Below are positions 1 to 5,590 of a stretch of DNA of 6,565 bases, piece by piece. The stretch lies in assembly GCA_012719555.1 (NCBI GenBank), contig JAAYAE010000236.1, forward strand, positions 1 to 6,565. Direction: 5' to 3'. Below the pieces are notes generated by a model that was not told the DNA's origin, ran no database searches, and worked only from the letters and a program-made list of their open reading frames with translations. Position numbers and translations under genes: made by a program. Numbering within the stretch: the first letter of the stretch is position 1; each line of letters opens with the position of its first letter. Source of the DNA: Acholeplasmataceae bacterium. GTDB lineage: Bacteria > Bacillota > Negativicutes > Acidaminococcales > Acidaminococcaceae.

Positions 1-6
1 AGCCTA

Positions 7-1029
7 TTATTTAGCGCCTAACTTTAGTGAAGGATTAGCATTGAGCGTATAATCACTGAATTCATTATTTTTATACATATAATACCCTCGAGCAGCTATC
101 ATTACAGCATTATCCGTACACAAAATCGGCGTAGGATGTACGAGCCTTGCCCCTACCTCAGCTGCCCCGATATCCAAAGCATCTTGCAACGCTTTATTAG
201 CGGAAACACCACCAGCTAACACAATGTTTTTTAATCCTGTTTCCAGTAAAGCAAGCTGACTCTTTTTTACCAAAACCTCTATAATTGCTGCTTGAAAGCT
301 AGCTGCCACATCGGCTTTTGGTACTTCTTTGTCATTTTGCTCCAGACCGTGAATGTAGTTAATAACAGCGGATTTTAAGCCACTGAAGCTAAAATCATAG
401 CTGCCTGGTAATAAGGGCCTAGGAAAATCTATGGCGTCTTTTTTACCTGATAACGCCAATTTTTCTATCTCGGGACCACCTGGATATTGCAAGCCCATAT
501 AACGAGCAATTTTATCAAAAGCCTCGCCTGCTGCATCATCGCGAGTCTGCCCTAATAATTTAAATGTATTATAGTCTTCTACTGTAAGCAAGGAAGTGTG
601 CCCACCGGACACTACCAGCGCCAAAAATGGCGGCTGCAAATTTTCACCGGATAAAAAGTTGGCAAAAACATGACCTTCCAAGTTATTAACACCAATTAAG
701 GGTTTGTCATTGGCAAAGGCCAACGCCTTGGCTGCTGATAGCCCTACCAAAAGAGCCCCCACTAAACCGGGTCCGTAAGTAACGGCTATGGCATCTATAT
801 CGCTAATAGTTAGATTCGCTTGTCCCAGTGCTTCATCAATAACCGGCATAATATTTTCTATATGTTTACGTGAGGCAATCTCAGGTACTACGCCACCAAA
901 TTTTCTGTGAATAGAAATTTGAGTAGAAATAATATTTGATAAAACTTCGCTTCCATTTTTAACAACAGAGGCCGCTGTTTCATCGCAACTACTTTCTATG
1001 CCCAATATATATATATCTTTCTCTGCCAT
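7..1029 (-). CDS. tsaD: TsaD, tRNA N6-adenosine threonylcarbamoyltransferase
   Basis: Catalytic subunit of the bacterial t6A machinery: with TsaB and TsaE it moves threonylcarbamoyl from threonylcarbamoyl-AMP to A37 of ANN-decoding tRNAs in the cytoplasm. The 340 residues have the usual family length and an ASKHA fold. Visible landmarks are IESSCDET (11-18), PEIASRKH (49-56), SGGHT (141-145), DDAAGEAFDK (164-173), YPGGP (182-186), GGVSANKAL (273-281) and CTDNA (304-308, with metal ligand D306). The metal motif is odd: the family pattern H-x-x-x-H reads N116-L-E-G-H120, so the first histidine is asparagine (codon AAC). The ATG at 1029 is 7 nt after the rimI stop, and its AAGGG ribosome site lies in the last rimI codons, which suggests coupled translation. 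It is the last visible gene of the operon. Identity is certain; the effect of N116 is unknown. Confidence 0.97.
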   Translation of the reverse strand: MAEKDIYILGIESSCDETAASVVKNGSEVLSNIISTQISIHRKFGGVVPEIASRKHIENIMPVIDEALGQANLTISDIDAIAVTYGPGLVGALLVGLSAAKALAFANDKPLIGVNNLEGHVFANFLSGENLQPPFLALVVSGGHTSLLTVEDYNTFKLLGQTRDDAAGEAFDKIARYMGLQYPGGPEIEKLALSGKKDAIDFPRPLLPGSYDFSFSGLKSAVINYIHGLEQNDKEVPKADVAASFQAAIIEVLVKKSQLALLETGLKNIVLAGGVSANKALQDALDIGAAEVGARLVHPTPILCTDNAVMIAARGYYMYKNNEFSDYTLNANPSLKLGAK

Positions 1030-1036
1030 TTGCTTT

Positions 1037-1504
1037 TCACCCTTGCTCTGTCTTCAGCCACATAATGACTGCGTTCTCATTATTATCTTGATAGTAATTT
1101 GGTCTAATTCCGCTTTCCACAAAACCATTTTTTTCATAAACCTTGCGGGCCGCTATATTAGACTCTCGTACTTCTAAGCTCACTGCAAGAGCGCCCTGGC
1201 TCATGGCACGTTCAATCATATCGGACACCAGTAAATTTCCTAAACCCCTGCCCTGCAACTTGCTAGCAACGGCTATCCTAATAATTTGTGCTTCCCCAGC
1301 TACCAGCCAATAACCTGCATATCCTACAATTTCATTGTTTATTTCCAATACGCTATAGTAACTAATATTGTTATTTATCTCTGTAAGCCAGGTTTCCTGC
1401 GACCATTCATCCTTGAAAAGCTCTCTAGCCAATTCTTTCACAATGTTAATGTCCGCAGCGGTCATTCGTCGGATTTTACTAGATTTTTTTGTCGTTGTTC
1501 CCAT
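1037..1504 (-). CDS. rimI: RimI-like GNAT N-acetyltransferase
   Basis: A 155-residue GNAT acetyltransferase. Characterised RimI proteins acetylate the N-terminal alanine of ribosomal protein bS18, and the gene very often sits between tsaB and tsaD in Bacillota. Visible are a first strand KIRRMTAADI (10-19), the acetyl-CoA pyrophosphate loop QGRGLG (84-89) preceded by RIAV (76-79), the EVRESN segment (111-116) and Y123 in the KVYEKNGF block. The start is a choice. ATG at 1504 overlaps tsaB by 43 nt and has only weak AGAAG/GAGG upstream. ATG at 1465 would give a neat 4-nt ATGA overlap with the tsaB stop, but it would remove most of strand 1. I prefer 1504. The substrate in this organism cannot be told from sequence; N-terminal or lysine acetylation of another protein is possible. 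Confidence 0.9.
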   Translation of the reverse strand: MGTTTKKSSKIRRMTAADINIVKELARELFKDEWSQETWLTEINNNISYYSVLEINNEIVGYAGYWLVAGEAQIIRIAVASKLQGRGLGNLLVSDMIERAMSQGALAVSLEVRESNIAARKVYEKNGFVESGIRPNYYQDNNENAVIMWLKTEQG

Positions 1505-2169
1505 AATTCTTCTGCCTCAGATCTTCTAATATAGAACGGCTCTAAGCCGAAATATTGTCTATCTTCTTTTCCCAAATGTTGTTTGATGCCTAACATAGCT
1601 ACTGATGTAGCCTTAGGCATGCTAACCGTGCAAGGTGCACAAGTTACTCCACAAGGTAATACCCCTGCTAATTTTGCACATTCACCCAACAATAAGACGT
1701 TTTTATTATAAGCCGCTAAAATAGTTCCTAATTCGTTACCAGGCACAACCCTAACAGCATCAACCTCATGAATTTCGCCCTGCTTCCACTCATAAATGGT
1801 CAAATAATAATTGCCTTTTTGGGCATCCAAAATCGGTGCTAAGAGGATTCCTTCTATTGGCAGGTTATAAGCTAATGCCTCTAACGTATTTACTCCAACC
1901 AAAGGAATCTTCAGGCTATAGGCTATAGCTTCCGCTGTTGCCAGCCCTATCCGCAACCCGGTAAAAGACCCTGGTCCTATGCTGACCGCCATAAGCTCTA
2001 TATCACTTTTCTTAATACCGGTACGAGTAAAAATTTGTTCTAGTTGGGGCACTAAACCTTCTGAATGCGTCATGCCCATATTAATTTCATAAGCTGCCAA
2101 GATTTCCTCATCGCGGCATATTGCCACAGAACAAACTTTGGTCGCTGTATCAATTCCCAGCGTTAACAA
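1462..2169 (-). CDS. tsaB: TsaB, TsaD partner in t6A synthesis
   Basis: Inactive ASKHA paralogue of TsaD that dimerises with it and scaffolds the TsaD-TsaB-TsaE complex. It shows the amino-terminal LGIDTATKVCSVAI block, the family signature GPGSFTGLRIGLA at 65-77, a DAQKG segment, and the carboxy-terminal YIRRSEAEELW typical of TsaB. I call the TTG at 2169 as the start, giving 235 residues. AGAAGG at 2184-2179 lies 9 nt upstream, and the protein then begins MLTLGIDTA as in relatives. A longer in-frame GTG at 2187 would place that ribosome site inside the gene and add six residues (MRRCGR) not typical of the family. The 5' end overlaps tsaE by 20 nt and the 3' end overlaps rimI by 43 nt, so these genes are almost certainly co-transcribed and translationally coupled. 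Confidence 0.95.
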   Translation of the reverse strand: MLTLGIDTATKVCSVAICRDEEILAAYEINMGMTHSEGLVPQLEQIFTRTGIKKSDIELMAVSIGPGSFTGLRIGLATAEAIAYSLKIPLVGVNTLEALAYNLPIEGILLAPILDAQKGNYYLTIYEWKQGEIHEVDAVRVVPGNELGTILAAYNKNVLLLGECAKLAGVLPCGVTCAPCTVSMPKATSVAMLGIKQHLGKEDRQYFGLEPFYIRRSEAEELWEQRQKNLVKSDE

Positions 2170-2626
2170 GCGTCCACACCTTCTCACAAAGTTCTTTGTA
2201 ATGACTGCCGTAGGCCTCTAAAAAAATCCTGCGGCCGGTCTCTTCTTTTACTATTTTTACGAGTAAATACTCTTGGGGCAATTCTTCTTGAAAAAGCTCT
2301 CCCCATTCAATAAGGGTAACACCATTATTACCTACATATTCACCAAAGCCGATATCTTCCAACTCTTCAGCACTGTTTAGGCGATATAAATCAAAATGCT
2401 TTATTTCCAGCTTGCTTCCTTTATAAATATTCATAAGGGAAAAAGTTGGACTATTAACATCACTAGGACTAACCCCTAGGGCTGTGGCAACAGCCTTTGC
2501 AAGACAAGTCTTCCCCGCGCCCAAATCTCCTGACAAGCACAAAACATCACCATCACTTAAGAGCGTACCCAATAAATGGCCTAACTTTTCTGTTTTTTCT
2601 TCGTCCTTACAATATATATTGTTCAT
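2150..2626 (-). CDS. tsaE: TsaE, t6A-complex ATPase
   Basis: Small P-loop ATPase that binds the TsaD-TsaB dimer and whose ATP hydrolysis is needed for repeated t6A cycles. At 158 residues it is normal for the family. Walker A is GDLGAGKT at 33-40, followed by the conserved SPTFSLMNIY (59-68), HFDLYRL (77-83) and IEWGE (106-110) blocks. The start is fixed by an in-frame TAA at 2635-2633, only two codons upstream of the ATG. No Shine-Dalgarno is visible before this ATG (the upstream bases read TAATAAGCCATT). A TATAAT hexamer at 2640-2635 would start transcription within a base or two of the ATG, so the mRNA may be leaderless. It is the first gene of the tsaE-tsaB-rimI-tsaD operon. Confidence 0.96.
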   Translation of the reverse strand: MNNIYCKDEEKTEKLGHLLGTLLSDGDVLCLSGDLGAGKTCLAKAVATALGVSPSDVNSPTFSLMNIYKGSKLEIKHFDLYRLNSAEELEDIGFGEYVGNNGVTLIEWGELFQEELPQEYLLVKIVKEETGRRIFLEAYGSHYKELCEKVWTLVNAGN

Positions 2627-2634
2627 AATGGCTT

Positions 2635-2643
2635 ATTATACCA
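2635..2643 (-). promoter_or_regulatory. Probable extended -10 promoter of the tsa operon
   Basis: Reading the minus strand, TGGTATAAT is a perfect TATAAT preceded by the extended -10 TGN. No good -35 box is present at 17 +/- 1 bp (that position reads CAGTTT), and the spacer contains a run of ten T at 2660-2651. The expected transcription start, 6-7 nt downstream, falls at about 2627-2629, touching the tsaE ATG at 2626. A more distant promoter between 2650 and 2750 cannot be excluded, although I see no convincing one. Confidence 0.55.
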
Positions 2644-2753
2644 TAAATGTAAAAAAAAAACTGTAATAGCTCTTGGGATTACCTATTTGTTAGATTAAGT
2701 AAATGCTTGTGCAATAAGTTGTACCATTTAAAGTTTACAAGCTCCCTATTAGC

Positions 2754-2790
2754 AAAAAGGCTTCCCATATTTTATATGAGAAGCCTTTTT
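2754..2790 (-). terminator. Rho-independent terminator of pckA
   Basis: An 11-bp perfect stem pairs 2754-2764 (AAAAAGGCTTC) with 2780-2790 (GAAGCCTTTTT). One C/A mismatch follows, then a further 5 bp closing a TTT loop. On the minus strand it begins 10 nt after the pckA stop and ends in a T run. The A-tract on the other side would let it work in both directions. It separates pckA from the tsa operon, so tsaE must have its own promoter or depend on read-through. Confidence 0.9.
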
Positions 2791-2800
2791 TATAGTTATA

Positions 2801-4369
2801 TTAATCAACACGAGGCCCTGCATTTAAAATATCCTCAGTGACTACTCCTTGAAACTTCTTAATATTATCGGCAAATAAAAGAGCCAATTTGTTGGTATAT
2901 GTATGGTAAGCCTCTTTGTCAAACCACGTGTTAATAGGATTTAAAATATAACAAGGAACATTAGGACAAGCGTTCGGTATATCTAACCCGAATACCGGTG
3001 TTTTGCTCCACCCACCTTTGCCTAGCTCATCATTTAAAGCTGCCATTATCATAGCTCTAGTGTATTCCAACTTCATGCGGCGTCCTACGCTGTAAGGGCC
3101 TCCGCTCCACCCGGTATTTACCAAATAAACATTAGTTTCGTGCCTAGCAATACGCTCACCTAGCAGTTTGGCATAAGTAAGAGGCGGCAAGGGCAAAAAC
3201 GGTTCACCGAAAGCTGTAGAAAAAGTTGCCTGTGGTTCAGTAACGCCACATTCTGTACCGGCTACCTTACTGGTATAACCTGCTAAAAAATGGTACATCG
3301 CTTGGTTTTTTGTAAGTTTAGAAATTGGCGGCAGTACTCCAAAAGCATCTGCAGTCAAAAAAATAATATTACGTGGATGAGTAGCACAGCTGGGAATCCT
3401 AGAATTAGGGATATATTCCAAGGGATAAGCCACTCTACTATTTTCCGTTATCTCCGTATTAAAGAAATCAGGCGCTCCCGTCTTCTCATCTACATACACA
3501 TTTTCGATAACAGAGCCAAATTTAATCGCATTATAAATTTCCGGTTCTGCTTTTGCCGTCAAATTAACACATTTTGCATAACAGCCGCCTTCAATATTAA
3601 ATATCCCGTTATCACTCCAAGCGTGTTCATCATCACCAATAAGTTCACGATTGGGATCTGCTGATAAGGTAGTTTTCCCTGTACCTGAAAGACCAAAGAA
3701 TAATGCTACATCACCACATTTGCCAACATTAGCTGAGCAATGCATCGTCAAAATTTTGTGCATTGGCAACAAATAATTCATAACAGAGAAAATAGATTTT
3801 TTTATTTCTCCTGCATAACGGCCGCCACCAATAATAACCATCTTTTCATCGAAATTCAAGATAATAAAAGTATCAGAAAAAGTCCCATCTGTCTTTGGAT
3901 CAGCTTTTACACTGGGAAGACAAATAACCGTAAAATCTTCATTTTCCCCTGTTGGTTCGTCGGTTTTAATAAACAGTTGTTTGACAAATAATTGCTGCCA
4001 AGCAAGTTCATTAATAAACTTTACTCGCAAGCTGTATTTATCATCGGCACCTGCCTTTAAATCTGAAACATACACTTTATGCTTCTTAACAAAATCAGAC
4101 ATTTTGGCATAAAGTTTAGCAAAGGTTTCAGGACTGCAGGGCTTATTATTACTCCAACATACCGTACCATGTGTTAAAGGGGTGTCAACAATAAATTTAT
4201 CATTAGGGGATCTTCCCGTGTGTTTGCCTGTTACTACACGCAAAGCACCGTTTTGTGCGAAAGTTCCTTCCCCATTACAAACTGCTTCCTCGATTAGTTC
4301 TCTGATACTTAAATCTTTTATAACTTTTTTCGCATTTTTTAAGAAAGCCACGCTGCTTACTTCTGCCAT
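2801..4369 (-). CDS. pckA: ATP-dependent phosphoenolpyruvate carboxykinase
   Basis: Cytoplasmic enzyme interconverting oxaloacetate + ATP with PEP + ADP + CO2 (EC 4.1.1.49). It acts in gluconeogenesis or, in many fermenting anaerobes, in the CO2-fixing direction toward C4 acids. The 522 residues match the ATP-dependent family. Landmarks are GRSPNDKF (52-59, R53), the Y185 and K190/K191 region, H210 in MHCSANVG, the kinase-1a loop GLSGTGKTT (226-234, K232), the metal-binding LIGDDEHAW (243-251, D246/D247), FNIEGGCYAK, and R312 in ENSRVAYP. All expected catalytic residues are present. The start is ATG 4369, with GGAG 8 nt upstream; an in-frame TTG at 4387 would add six residues and engulf that ribosome site. 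The gene is a single transcription unit with a terminator at 2754-2790 and its likely promoter about 95-120 nt upstream. The physiological direction cannot be read from sequence. Confidence 0.97.
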   Translation of the reverse strand: MAEVSSVAFLKNAKKVIKDLSIRELIEEAVCNGEGTFAQNGALRVVTGKHTGRSPNDKFIVDTPLTHGTVCWSNNKPCSPETFAKLYAKMSDFVKKHKVYVSDLKAGADDKYSLRVKFINELAWQQLFVKQLFIKTDEPTGENEDFTVICLPSVKADPKTDGTFSDTFIILNFDEKMVIIGGGRYAGEIKKSIFSVMNYLLPMHKILTMHCSANVGKCGDVALFFGLSGTGKTTLSADPNRELIGDDEHAWSDNGIFNIEGGCYAKCVNLTAKAEPEIYNAIKFGSVIENVYVDEKTGAPDFFNTEITENSRVAYPLEYIPNSRIPSCATHPRNIIFLTADAFGVLPPISKLTKNQAMYHFLAGYTSKVAGTECGVTEPQATFSTAFGEPFLPLPPLTYAKLLGERIARHETNVYLVNTGWSGGPYSVGRRMKLEYTRAMIMAALNDELGKGGWSKTPVFGLDIPNACPNVPCYILNPINTWFDKEAYHTYTNKLALLFADNIKKFQGVVTEDILNAGPRVD

Positions 4370-4462
4370 GTTTAGCACTCCGATCAATATATATTTGCCC
4401 TATAATTAAACCCCGCTCATTCAACTATGTGAAAATAAAATTATAAATCGCTCATAGACCAT

Positions 4463-4491
4463 TGTATAATATGCAACCTAAGGAATATCAA
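4463..4491 (-). promoter_or_regulatory. Likely pckA promoter
   Basis: On the minus strand TTGATA (4491-4486, 5 of 6 to TTGACA) and TATACA (4468-4463, 4 of 6 to TATAAT) are separated by 17 bp. Transcription would begin near 4456, giving a leader of about 87 nt before pckA. This is the best match downstream of the terminator at 4544-4584, so it fits a dedicated pckA promoter. The -10 is only moderate. Confidence 0.5.
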
Positions 4492-4504
4492 TTCACTAGA
4501 ATTG
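4489..4504. repeat. Palindrome overlapping the pckA -35 (operator candidate)
   Basis: CAATTC-TAGT-GAATTG (minus strand) is a perfect 6-bp inverted repeat with a 4-bp centre, and it covers half of the proposed -35 box. This is a typical position for a repressor site. The DNA is AT-rich, so chance is a real alternative. Confidence 0.3.
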
Positions 4505-4543
4505 ACGCCATACTAACAGTACATTAATAAGGGTACAAATTTT

Positions 4544-4584
4544 AAAAAATAAAAACAGCGCCTTCATAGATTACAAGAAGGCAC
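4544..4584 (-). terminator. Rho-independent terminator upstream of pckA
   Basis: On the minus strand GTGCCTTC (4584-4577) pairs with GAAGGCGC (4565-4558), an 8-bp stem with one G-U pair and an 11-nt loop. It is followed directly by the T-rich tail TGTTTTTATTTTTT (4557-4544). The tail exists only on the minus strand, so the direction is clear. No conventional gene lies just upstream of it. It therefore ends the short unit that starts near 4634, or acts as an attenuator in a long pckA leader. Confidence 0.8.
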
Positions 4585-4627
4585 TAAATTTCAATTTAGT
4601 AACACGATACACGAACCATAAGGACAT
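4571..4627 (-). CDS. Possible 18-residue peptide in the short transcript
   Basis: ATG 4627 to TAA 4573-4571 encodes MSLWFVYRVTKLKFSAFL, a basic peptide rich in aromatic and hydrophobic residues. The ATG would be only about 8 nt from the predicted RNA 5' end and has no good ribosome site (GTTGAAG precedes it). Its stop falls in the terminator loop, so a translating ribosome would cover the terminator's left arm, as in attenuation leaders. There is no run of one amino acid of the sort seen in amino-acid-sensing leaders. A chance ORF is quite possible. Confidence 0.2.
   Translation of the reverse strand: MSLWFVYRVTKLKFSAFL
4583..4600 (-). other. Hairpin preceding the short-unit terminator
   Basis: ACTAAATTGAAATTTAGT is a perfect inverted repeat. 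As RNA it would form a 7-bp stem closed by a UGAA tetraloop. Its 3' bases AGT are shared with the base of the next hairpin, giving an arrangement of mutually exclusive structures. Confidence 0.55.
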
Positions 4628-4640
4628 CTTCAACTGTTAT

Positions 4641-4669
4641 ATTATTTCAGTTTTGCGAATAATTGTCAA
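4641..4669 (-). promoter_or_regulatory. Near-consensus sigma-A promoter
   Basis: On the minus strand there is a perfect TTGACA (4669-4664), a 17-bp spacer ending in the extended -10 TGA, and AATAAT (4646-4641, 5 of 6). This is the best promoter match I see in the window. It lies 14 bp after the stem-loop at 4683-4723 and drives toward the terminator at 4544-4584 and, with read-through, pckA. The predicted start is about 4634-4635. Confidence 0.7.
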
Positions 4670-4682
4670 TATCTGCATATTG

Positions 4683-4723
4683 AACAAACAACGCACAAGC
4701 AATTTGCCTGTGCGTTGTTTGTT
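4683..4723 (-). terminator. Long stem-loop after the nitroreductase gene
   Basis: A 15-bp perfect stem pairs AACAAACAACGCACA (4683-4697) with its complement at 4709-4723. The loop region can add three more pairs after one mismatch. It lies 54 nt past the nitroreductase stop. A T-rich stretch (TTGTTTGTT) forms the 3' arm, but no clean T run follows the stem. I read it as the operon's terminator or a 3'-end stabilising structure. The rest of 4724-4777 shows nothing I can name. Confidence 0.55.
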
Positions 4724-4777
4724 ATCTGCTAAACATTAGTGTATAAAACATTTTTAATCACTACATACTCTTATTAA

Positions 4778-5590
4778 TTACAACCAATGAACTTCCAATG
4801 GGTTACGGTCTACCAGCCTTTTAAACTTATATTTTGGATACCCAACCATAACTGCCCCGGTTATAGCTTTATCCTTGGGTACGTTAAATAACTCTAATAA
4901 AGGAGCATAACCTGCAAATATACACATTTCTACTATTCCTGCCCAACAAGAGCCCAAGCCTAGAGAAGGTGCAAATAATTCAAGGTAGGCAAGAGAAAAA
5001 ACACTGTTTTCCCTGCCCCGGACAAAATCCTTTTGCGCCATTGCTAAAATCAAATGCGGAGCATCACGCAAAATATTATCCAATCCCTGTTCCCTATAAG
5101 CACGAATATGAAGAGGAAGGCTCCAATGTGTCTTGGGCCCCTTTAAAACCTCTGCTTCCATCCATTCAATAACTACTTCAGTTACCCGTTTAAGAAGTTG
5201 TTTATCATTTATAATAAGATAGGATATCCCTTGCCCATTACTGGCAGTAGGGGCAAATCTCGCAATTTCTACTAACTCCAACAACTTATCTTGAGGAACC
5301 AGCGTATTCTTATAACAACGAATGGATCTACGCGATCTAAGAAATTGTTGAGCAGTTTCTTTGTCTAGAGGCGGTAATTCCTTTAACTCAGTTTGATTCT
5401 CCAAAGGTGTTTTTATATTGTTAATGGCCCTTTTCGGACAAATAGCCACACAATGGCCGCAGGCAATACAATTTTGTGCCATTAGCTCTTCAGGGACCTT
5501 TTCTCCCATAACTAAAACGCCGGTTGGACAGGCAGCTATACAAATACCGCATTTAATACATTCTTCAGTATTGACTTCAATTAATGCCAT
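4778..5590 (-). CDS. 2x[4Fe-4S] ferredoxin-nitroreductase fusion protein
   Basis: A 270-residue cytoplasmic oxidoreductase without a signal peptide. Residues 11-21 (CIKCGICIAAC) and 41-51 (CIACGHCVAIC), each followed by proline, are two complete [4Fe-4S] ferredoxin motifs. From about 80 on there is an FMN-binding nitroreductase domain, with RSRRSIRCYK (85-94), RFAPTASNGQ (111-120), a GLGSCWAG segment and the closing VGYPKYK (249-255) and NPLEVHW. Such fusions are common in anaerobes. They are presumed to pass electrons from ferredoxin-like clusters to FMN to reduce nitro compounds, quinones or unknown substrates; the real substrate is not evident. The start is ATG 5590, with GAGGTGG 7 nt upstream. 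The ATG overlaps the stop of the flavoprotein gene by one base (TAATG), so the two proteins are probably made together and may act together. Confidence 0.92.
   Translation of the reverse strand: MALIEVNTEECIKCGICIAACPTGVLVMGEKVPEELMAQNCIACGHCVAICPKRAINNIKTPLENQTELKELPPLDKETAQQFLRSRRSIRCYKNTLVPQDKLLELVEIARFAPTASNGQGISYLIINDKQLLKRVTEVVIEWMEAEVLKGPKTHWSLPLHIRAYREQGLDNILRDAPHLILAMAQKDFVRGRENSVFSLAYLELFAPSLGLGSCWAGIVEMCIFAGYAPLLELFNVPKDKAITGAVMVGYPKYKFKRLVDRNPLEVHWL

Larger units (their letters stand above)
4544..4634 (-). ncRNA. Candidate ~90-nt small RNA or attenuated leader
   Basis: A strong promoter (-35 at 4669-4664, -10 at 4646-4641) and a terminator (4584-4544) enclose roughly 90 transcribed bases with no ordinary gene. 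The predicted RNA has an unpaired 5' part of about 34 nt, a hairpin ACTAAAT/ATTTAGT with a TGAA tetraloop (4600-4583), and then the terminator hairpin. The first hairpin's 3' arm shares its last two or three bases with the foot of the terminator, so the two structures could compete. An 18-codon ORF (4627-4571) runs through both. I do not recognise a named RNA family. It could be a trans-acting sRNA, a leader controlling pckA, or a transcript for the short peptide. Confidence 0.5.

Noticed and set aside
1286..1534. Plus-strand 82-codon frame opposite rimI and the tsaB end
   Set aside because: Shadow of real genes on the minus strand; no recognisable motif or start signal.
2484..2666. Plus-strand 60-codon frame opposite tsaE
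   Set aside because: It covers the tsaE Walker A region in antisense and runs into the promoter; nothing protein-like is seen.
2705..2742. GCTTGT/ACAAGC inverted repeat upstream of tsaE
   Set aside because: Only 6 bp with a 26-nt AT-rich loop; too weak for a terminator, riboswitch or T-box.
3290..4409. Plus-strand reading frames opposite pckA (3290-3664, 3740-3991, 4182-4409)
   Set aside because: They lie antisense to a strongly conserved enzyme, have no ribosome sites or domain signatures, and their composition reflects the complement of pckA.
4414..4455. Direct repeat ATGAGCG twice in the pckA leader
   Set aside because: Seven bases, 35 nt apart, with no further matching context; compatible with chance.
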